Assembly (NCBI RefSeq): GCF_003367475.1
Contig: NZ_QRHA01000003.1
Location: forward strand, 62,001-126,000
DNA: 64,000 nucleotides
Source of the DNA: Alteromonas aestuariivivens
GTDB taxonomy: Bacteria > Pseudomonadota > Gammaproteobacteria > Enterobacterales > Alteromonadaceae
Direction: 5' to 3'
Part shown: piece after piece, positions 59,751-64,000 of the stretch
Numbering within the stretch: the stretch's first letter is position 1
Layout of the letters: every line of letters begins with the position of its first letter
Notes under the pieces: generated by a model
Seen by the model: the letters and a program-made list of their open reading frames with translations, nothing else
What the model was told of the DNA's origin: nothing
Databases searched by the model: none
Position numbers and translations under genes: made by a program

Positions 59751-62700
59751 TTACAAGCTCACTTTTCGAACCGGCCTGATTGTGACTGGCCCTATTAAAC
59801 CAGCAGGTTGCAGCGGGCTGTCTTTGGTAATTTTGCTTTCAAAGGTTATCTCCGTTTCAAACGCTTTGGGCGCTGAACTATCCGGGAACTGCCCCGGATA
59901 TTGTTGATCGCCCACCAAACGATTGACCCAGGTTGTGGCCACTTCAACCTCAAGCTGATTGCTACCCACTTTAAGCGCACCCGTAATATCCACCTTCAAG
60001 GGGCGGCTCCAGACTTCTCCAAAATCATTCCCATTCACCCGCACGCGTGCAATCACCCCCACCTGCCCCAGGTCCAGAACCCAACGCTGATCGCTACGCA
60101 GCATATCCGGTTCAAGCGAAAACTGATTTCGGTACACAACGGCACCGGAATAGTGTTTCAGCGCCAGCGGTTCCAGTTCGGTCAACGACACCAGTTTTTC
60201 CAGGGTGTGGTGAATAGCAACGTCCCTGTCTGCTTCAAAGGTCAGTTTCCACGGCTGATTCAAACGCTGTTCCAATGGCAAGTCATCCACTTTTATTTCC
60301 CGGGTCTGACCATCGTTAAACAGAACCTGATAGTGCCCATTTTGTGGAATATCAAGCACAATATTACCTTGTTGATCAAACGCAGACGGAAGCCAAACAG
60401 GTCCACCAAGCCCTGCTTGAGAAATGGCCTGCACGGCGTTTTCAGTGTTCCCGGGGGTAAAGGCTGCACTCGAAGATTTTTCAAAAACCACAAAAGCTGA
60501 TTCCAGCCCCTGCAATTTTATTGGCAATGTCAACCGTTCATTCTCAACCTGATACTGGGCAACTGCTTTGGTTTCACCGGTCACCGCATTCCACAGCTGC
60601 GGCCGCCCCATATGTTCATCCAGCCTGAAGCTGGCCTGAAGTTTTACCTCGGCTTCAGACTGATTGGCGATAAAGTAAATCTCATGGGTGTTGCTGCTGC
60701 GATGGCTCCATATCACCGATTCTGGCAGGCCGGTAACATCCTGCTGCACACCAAGCTGTTGCATTACCGCGGCCAAATCAGCCTGGTCGTCAACCGCATA
60801 AAATACCTGCCCAAGCCCATACTTTGCCTGTGTCACCTGCCTGCCATCAATCTGTTGCCAAAGCTTATCGGCCATTCGCCAGACGTTTTCGTCGGCGTGC
60901 GGATAATTTTGCAAACTGGGGGAATGGGCGGGTTTGGGGCCGTAAACTGCACCGCCCTCAGCCACTAACTGGCTGATTTTTTCCAGCACCTCAGGGCGCA
61001 TGTAAGGTAAATCAGGCAGAACCAGCAGCTTGAACGTCATGCCACTGGGCAACTCGAACAGACCATCCTTTACGGTCAATCCATTCAGTATGACTTCGGC
61101 GTTAATAAAGTCGTAGGAATACCCATCGGGAACCGCCGGGTTGAGTGCGCCGGTCATTTTCGGCACATCTTCACCGATGTAAAACAGGATATCGGCTACA
61201 TACTGGCCCTGCTGCATCATATAATTGGCACGCTGGATGTAGTCCAGCCAGCTGCCCATAAAATCAAACCAGGTGTTATTACGGTTAAACTCAGAACCAA
61301 ACCAGGCGTTCACACCAGGAAACTTATCCTCGTAGGCTTGTTGTATATAAACGTGAAGCAAGGTGTGATTGATGCCCTCTACGAATGACCAGTCACCGCG
61401 TTTTTTAAAGTTCCAGGGGTGATTTTTAAAGCCATCACTGCGCCCGGCAGTGAAAGATTCTGACATCACGGTTTTGTGGCCATAGATATGAGCCGCAGAA
61501 GACGCCGCTTTTAATTCAATAGCTCCTAAATTACCTGACGCCCAAAATTCACCGCTGACAATATCGGCCTGCCCCCCGTACTGCAAAAACTCACCAGGGA
61601 ACCCCCAGTGGCCGTAATTTTCCAGCCACAACTTGAGGCCGTGCTGATGGGCGCGCTCTCGCAGGCCCGCTGCATATTCATAGGAAACTCTGTCGGCGAC
61701 CATGCGCCGCACATCCCACAAAAAGCGTTCACTCTGTTCGGCACTGTTGACAATACGGCCGGTATACACTGGCAAATACGGAATTGGGCTGTAGCCAAAC
61801 TGTTGTTCAAATTTTTCGGAAAAACCGTCAGTCCAGTTCTGGGCGCCCTGTTCATAGCTGTCGACAACCACATACTTCAGAGCGCGGCGCTCAAAGGGTG
61901 TCATCGTGTTGAGCACTTTACCGACATACTCATCAAAGTGAAATTGCGCAATGGCTTTGCTCAATTTGTCGATTTCCGGGCCCTTGGCGTTCTTGCTCGA
62001 GGGGCCATTGGTTGTGCCCGTTGAACGCATAAAATAATGCACCACAGTCCACTGCCCATCGGGCACTTGCCAGGTTAACCTGTCGCCTTCAACAAATTCG
62101 GTAATATCCAACACTTGCTCAGCACTGATGGCCATATCAGGTTCACTTTCCGGGGTGGGTTTGGGCCATTGATAGCTGTCATGTTTTGGCTGGGGTGTGG
62201 GGTGCACTTTGGCGAGCTTTTTCTCAACATAACGCTCCAGTTTATAACCGCTCGACACCACAATATCCTTGATACCTGGTATTTGTTCCGGCTTTGGGCT
62301 CGCATTAAATCCGGTTAAGCGCAAGCGATATTCCCGCGCAGTCACCGCTGGAAAGTTAATCACTATGGGGGCGTCATGCTCAGGGCCAATGGCTGGCATG
62401 GAGCGCGGCCGTTGCAATGAAAACGATCGAATAACATCAAACTGACCTTCGCTATTTTTCGCCAGCAAGGTGGCCTGGGCAGAAAACTGGTGTTGGGGGT
62501 AAATTTCCAGAGTCCGGGCCCGGAACGGCCGCTCATGGGCAAAGTCAACCTGCCAGTGGTCTGCATCATCGCTCGCGTTTTGAGTTAACACTTCAACAGG
62601 AAACGAATACACCGACTCCGGATTCCCATCTATCAAAGCAGTAACCTGCTTTTGTTCCACCGCTTCCTCAGCCACCTGATAGCGAACCGTTACGGAGGTT

Positions 62701-63434
62701 TGCTGATTGTTTAAACGCTCTTGTTCCCTGGCTGGTGTTCTGAACGCAAGGACTTTGACATCCTGAGCAAACCCCTCTGGTTTTCTCAACGTTAATGATG
62801 CCGGGAGTGTGTCTGAGCCCCGGCCGCTAACCTGGTACTCCTGGGAATCCAGATAGCGCATCGACTGCTCGGGCTGAACCCAGGGCCCGCCTGACTGGCT
62901 CCAGCCTGGCGAATTGAACAAGCCGATATCAATGTTGTAATCCGCTGCTTTTTCAATCGCAAAGCGCAGATGATCCCACCACTCATCGGTTAACGCGCTA
63001 ACCTCACCATACCCTCCAACGCTTGGATTGAGGTGAATAATGCCGATTAATGCGGCACTGATGCCCGCTTCCTGCATGGCGGCCAGGTCACGCTCTATAC
63101 CCGTTTTGGAGATGTGGTCGTTGATCCAGTACCAGTAGACCCAAGGTTTTACTGCCGCCGGTGGATTTTTAAAATTGCGCTTCAATTCTGCTGCAGAAGC
63201 ATGATAGAAGGACTCTGGCATCGGGCTCACTGGTGTATGCAATGCGGGAGCTGTGTGATTCTGTAACGCTGAATTTGTCTCAAGCGGGCCTGTACAACTG
63301 CTCACTAAGGTTGCCATCAATATACTGACGGCAACGCGAACCAAACGAAGAGATGCTGTTTCCAAAGAACAGGACGAGCCTTGAGGTCGGACAGGGTGAG
63401 TCGGTATATCAGAGCTGGTTGGCCGGTGCCGCAT
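59751..63434 (-). CDS. GH106 alpha-L-rhamnosidase C, lipoprotein
   Basis: A 1227-residue GH106 enzyme, the longest of the three. The lipobox VSSC is preceded by LRLVRVAVSILMATL. The start FKNPPAAVKPWVYWYWINDHISKTGIERDLAAMQEAGISAALIGIIH shows the family hallmark. The QSGGPWVQPEQSMRYLDSQE and MSESFTAGRSDGFKNHPWNFKKRGDWSFVEGINHTLLHVYIQQ blocks match those of the other two. The extra length is in the central and C-terminal beta-domains. It is first in the second leftward group, 109 bases before the sigma gene. A GGAA ribosome site lies 7 bases before the ATG. Confidence 0.92.
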   Translation of the reverse strand: MRHRPTSSDIPTHPVRPQGSSCSLETASLRLVRVAVSILMATLVSSCTGPLETNSALQNHTAPALHTPVSPMPESFYHASAAELKRNFKNPPAAVKPWVYWYWINDHISKTGIERDLAAMQEAGISAALIGIIHLNPSVGGYGEVSALTDEWWDHLRFAIEKAADYNIDIGLFNSPGWSQSGGPWVQPEQSMRYLDSQEYQVSGRGSDTLPASLTLRKPEGFAQDVKVLAFRTPAREQERLNNQQTSVTVRYQVAEEAVEQKQVTALIDGNPESVYSFPVEVLTQNASDDADHWQVDFAHERPFRARTLEIYPQHQFSAQATLLAKNSEGQFDVIRSFSLQRPRSMPAIGPEHDAPIVINFPAVTAREYRLRLTGFNASPKPEQIPGIKDIVVSSGYKLERYVEKKLAKVHPTPQPKHDSYQWPKPTPESEPDMAISAEQVLDITEFVEGDRLTWQVPDGQWTVVHYFMRSTGTTNGPSSKNAKGPEIDKLSKAIAQFHFDEYVGKVLNTMTPFERRALKYVVVDSYEQGAQNWTDGFSEKFEQQFGYSPIPYLPVYTGRIVNSAEQSERFLWDVRRMVADRVSYEYAAGLRERAHQHGLKLWLENYGHWGFPGEFLQYGGQADIVSGEFWASGNLGAIELKAASSAAHIYGHKTVMSESFTAGRSDGFKNHPWNFKKRGDWSFVEGINHTLLHVYIQQAYEDKFPGVNAWFGSEFNRNNTWFDFMGSWLDYIQRANYMMQQGQYVADILFYIGEDVPKMTGALNPAVPDGYSYDFINAEVILNGLTVKDGLFELPSGMTFKLLVLPDLPYMRPEVLEKISQLVAEGGAVYGPKPAHSPSLQNYPHADENVWRMADKLWQQIDGRQVTQAKYGLGQVFYAVDDQADLAAVMQQLGVQQDVTGLPESVIWSHRSSNTHEIYFIANQSEAEVKLQASFRLDEHMGRPQLWNAVTGETKAVAQYQVENERLTLPIKLQGLESAFVVFEKSSSAAFTPGNTENAVQAISQAGLGGPVWLPSAFDQQGNIVLDIPQNGHYQVLFNDGQTREIKVDDLPLEQRLNQPWKLTFEADRDVAIHHTLEKLVSLTELEPLALKHYSGAVVYRNQFSLEPDMLRSDQRWVLDLGQVGVIARVRVNGNDFGEVWSRPLKVDITGALKVGSNQLEVEVATTWVNRLVGDQQYPGQFPDSSAPKAFETEITFESKITKDSPLQPAGLIGPVTIRPVRKVSL

Positions 63435-63596
63435 ACGTTATTCCTTCCATAGATGCGACAACGCAGCGTGATCTGGCTTTGGATCAGCAAATGGTTACCG
63501 CTATACAATTTGGGCCCAGTATAACGTGCTAACCGAAAAGATCAGCAGTCAATCAGGCGACTGACTGCGATCACCGCTCAGAAGCGGTCCATAGCA
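63435..63596. promoter_or_regulatory. Upstream region of the second leftward group
   Basis: A 162-base gap. On the minus strand a TTATACT string is near 63527 and a TTGTATAG string near 63507, both plausible -10 boxes. No 13-base element of the AATTGCTACCCTT type is present. Confidence 0.35.
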
Positions 63597-64000
63597 TCAG
63601 GCCGGTTTCGCAACCTCTATAACCAGCTTGCCGAAGTTTTCGCCACGAAACAGCATCATCAGCGTATCGGGAAAGGTGTCTATTCCCTCAACCACATGCT
63701 CCTTCGCTTTTAATTTCCCTTGTGCTATCCAGCCTGCCATTTCCTTGGCCGCTTCGCCGTAATGCTCAGCATTATCAAACACTATGATGCCTTCCATTCG
63801 GGCTCGATTGATCAATAGTGACAGATAATTCGATGGCCCTTTGACAGGGGTTGTATTGTTGTACTGGCTGATCGCTCCGCAAATAACAATGCGCGCCTTG
63901 AAGTTAATCAGCGCCAGCACCGCATCCAGTATTTCGCCGCCAACATTATCAAAAAACACGTCGATCCCCTCGGGACAGGCAGCTTTCAGCCCGGACAATA
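63597..64000 (-). CDS. MDR-family NADP-dependent oxidoreductase, C-terminal part
   Basis: The last 134 codons of a medium-chain reductase that continues past the window. The visible segment has the end of the nucleotide-binding fold (EGIDVFFDNVGGEILDAVLALINFKARIVICGAISQYNN) and the C-terminal KLKAKEHVVEGIDTFPDTLMMLFRGENFGKLVIEV. This matches zinc-independent leukotriene B4 dehydrogenase/CurA-like reductases that reduce alpha,beta-unsaturated carbonyls. The N-terminal half lies outside. It is unrelated in function to the polysaccharide locus and marks the return of core genes. Confidence 0.88.
   Translation of the reverse strand, partial: LSGLKAACPEGIDVFFDNVGGEILDAVLALINFKARIVICGAISQYNNTTPVKGPSNYLSLLINRARMEGIIVFDNAEHYGEAAKEMAGWIAQGKLKAKEHVVEGIDTFPDTLMMLFRGENFGKLVIEVAKPA

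Overview
The window reads as chromosome of a marine, polysaccharide-degrading gammaproteobacterium (Cellvibrionales/Alteromonadales-like). CysK and AspC closely resemble enterobacterial-type enzymes. A rhombosortase, many lipoprotein-processed exported enzymes and an ulvan-type catabolic locus are present. No rRNA, tRNA, CRISPR or prophage was seen. The genus cannot be fixed from sequence alone.

Region 1 (1-19542) is ordinary core genome. It holds a MoxR ATPase / VWA / RDD / XdhC cluster (the XdhC gene is cut by the window start), cysK, a lipoprotein, gamma-glutamyltransferase, an enoyl-CoA hydratase-like protein, rhombosortase, a translationally coupled GCS2-type carboxylate-amine ligase and AstE-like hydrolase pair, an exported S9 peptidase, an exported glutathione peroxidase, an azoreductase, a Cys/Met-type PLP enzyme, an acyltransferase, a TANGO2/NRDE protein and an aromatic/aspartate aminotransferase.

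Region 2 (about 19830-29450) is an integron gene-cassette array with no integrase gene in view (a CALIN). About a dozen small AT-rich genes all lie on the minus strand and are separated by attC-like palindromes. Stop codons often fall inside or next to the attC core. At least four recurrent repeat classes are visible. Cargo includes small membrane proteins, a zinc-ribbon protein, a DUF4265 protein, a Sel1/TPR-like secreted protein, a LysE-family exporter and several unknowns. Two degenerate insertion sequences interrupt the array: an IS481-type element between a cassette's stop codon and its attC, and an IS10-like IS4-family element inside an attC. Both transposase genes are frameshifted.

Region 3 (29673-63434) is a large locus for a sulfated, rhamnose- and uronate-containing polysaccharide, best explained as ulvan from green algae. 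An eight-gene leftward operon (43291 to 29673) encodes two GH78 alpha-L-rhamnosidases, PL25-, PL28- and PL24-type ulvan lyases, a PF05426 (PL5/PL38-like) lyase, a Tat-exported S1 sulfatase and a GH88 unsaturated uronyl hydrolase. A divergent GH106 rhamnosidase follows. A second leftward set carries GH106, an ECF sigma factor of the Rhodopirellula/Verrucomicrobium type, a FecR-like membrane protein with a periplasmic LamG domain, another GH106, an NHL-propeller protein, a planctomycete-type PSCyt1-DUF1549 lipoprotein, a DUF1961 protein and two more S1 sulfatases. Lyases would cut ulvan, sulfatases remove sulfate, GH88 removes the unsaturated end sugar, and GH78/GH106 release rhamnose. The sigma/FecR-LamG pair is the obvious candidate sensor. 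No TonB receptor, SusD, sugar transporter or sulfatase-maturing enzyme is present in the window.

The right edge (63597-64000) holds the 3' part of a zinc-free MDR-family NADP-dependent oxidoreductase gene.

The most interesting parts are the integrase-less cassette array with several attC families and the PVC-like (planctomycete/verrucomicrobial) regulatory and cytochrome-type genes built into a gammaproteobacterial ulvan locus.
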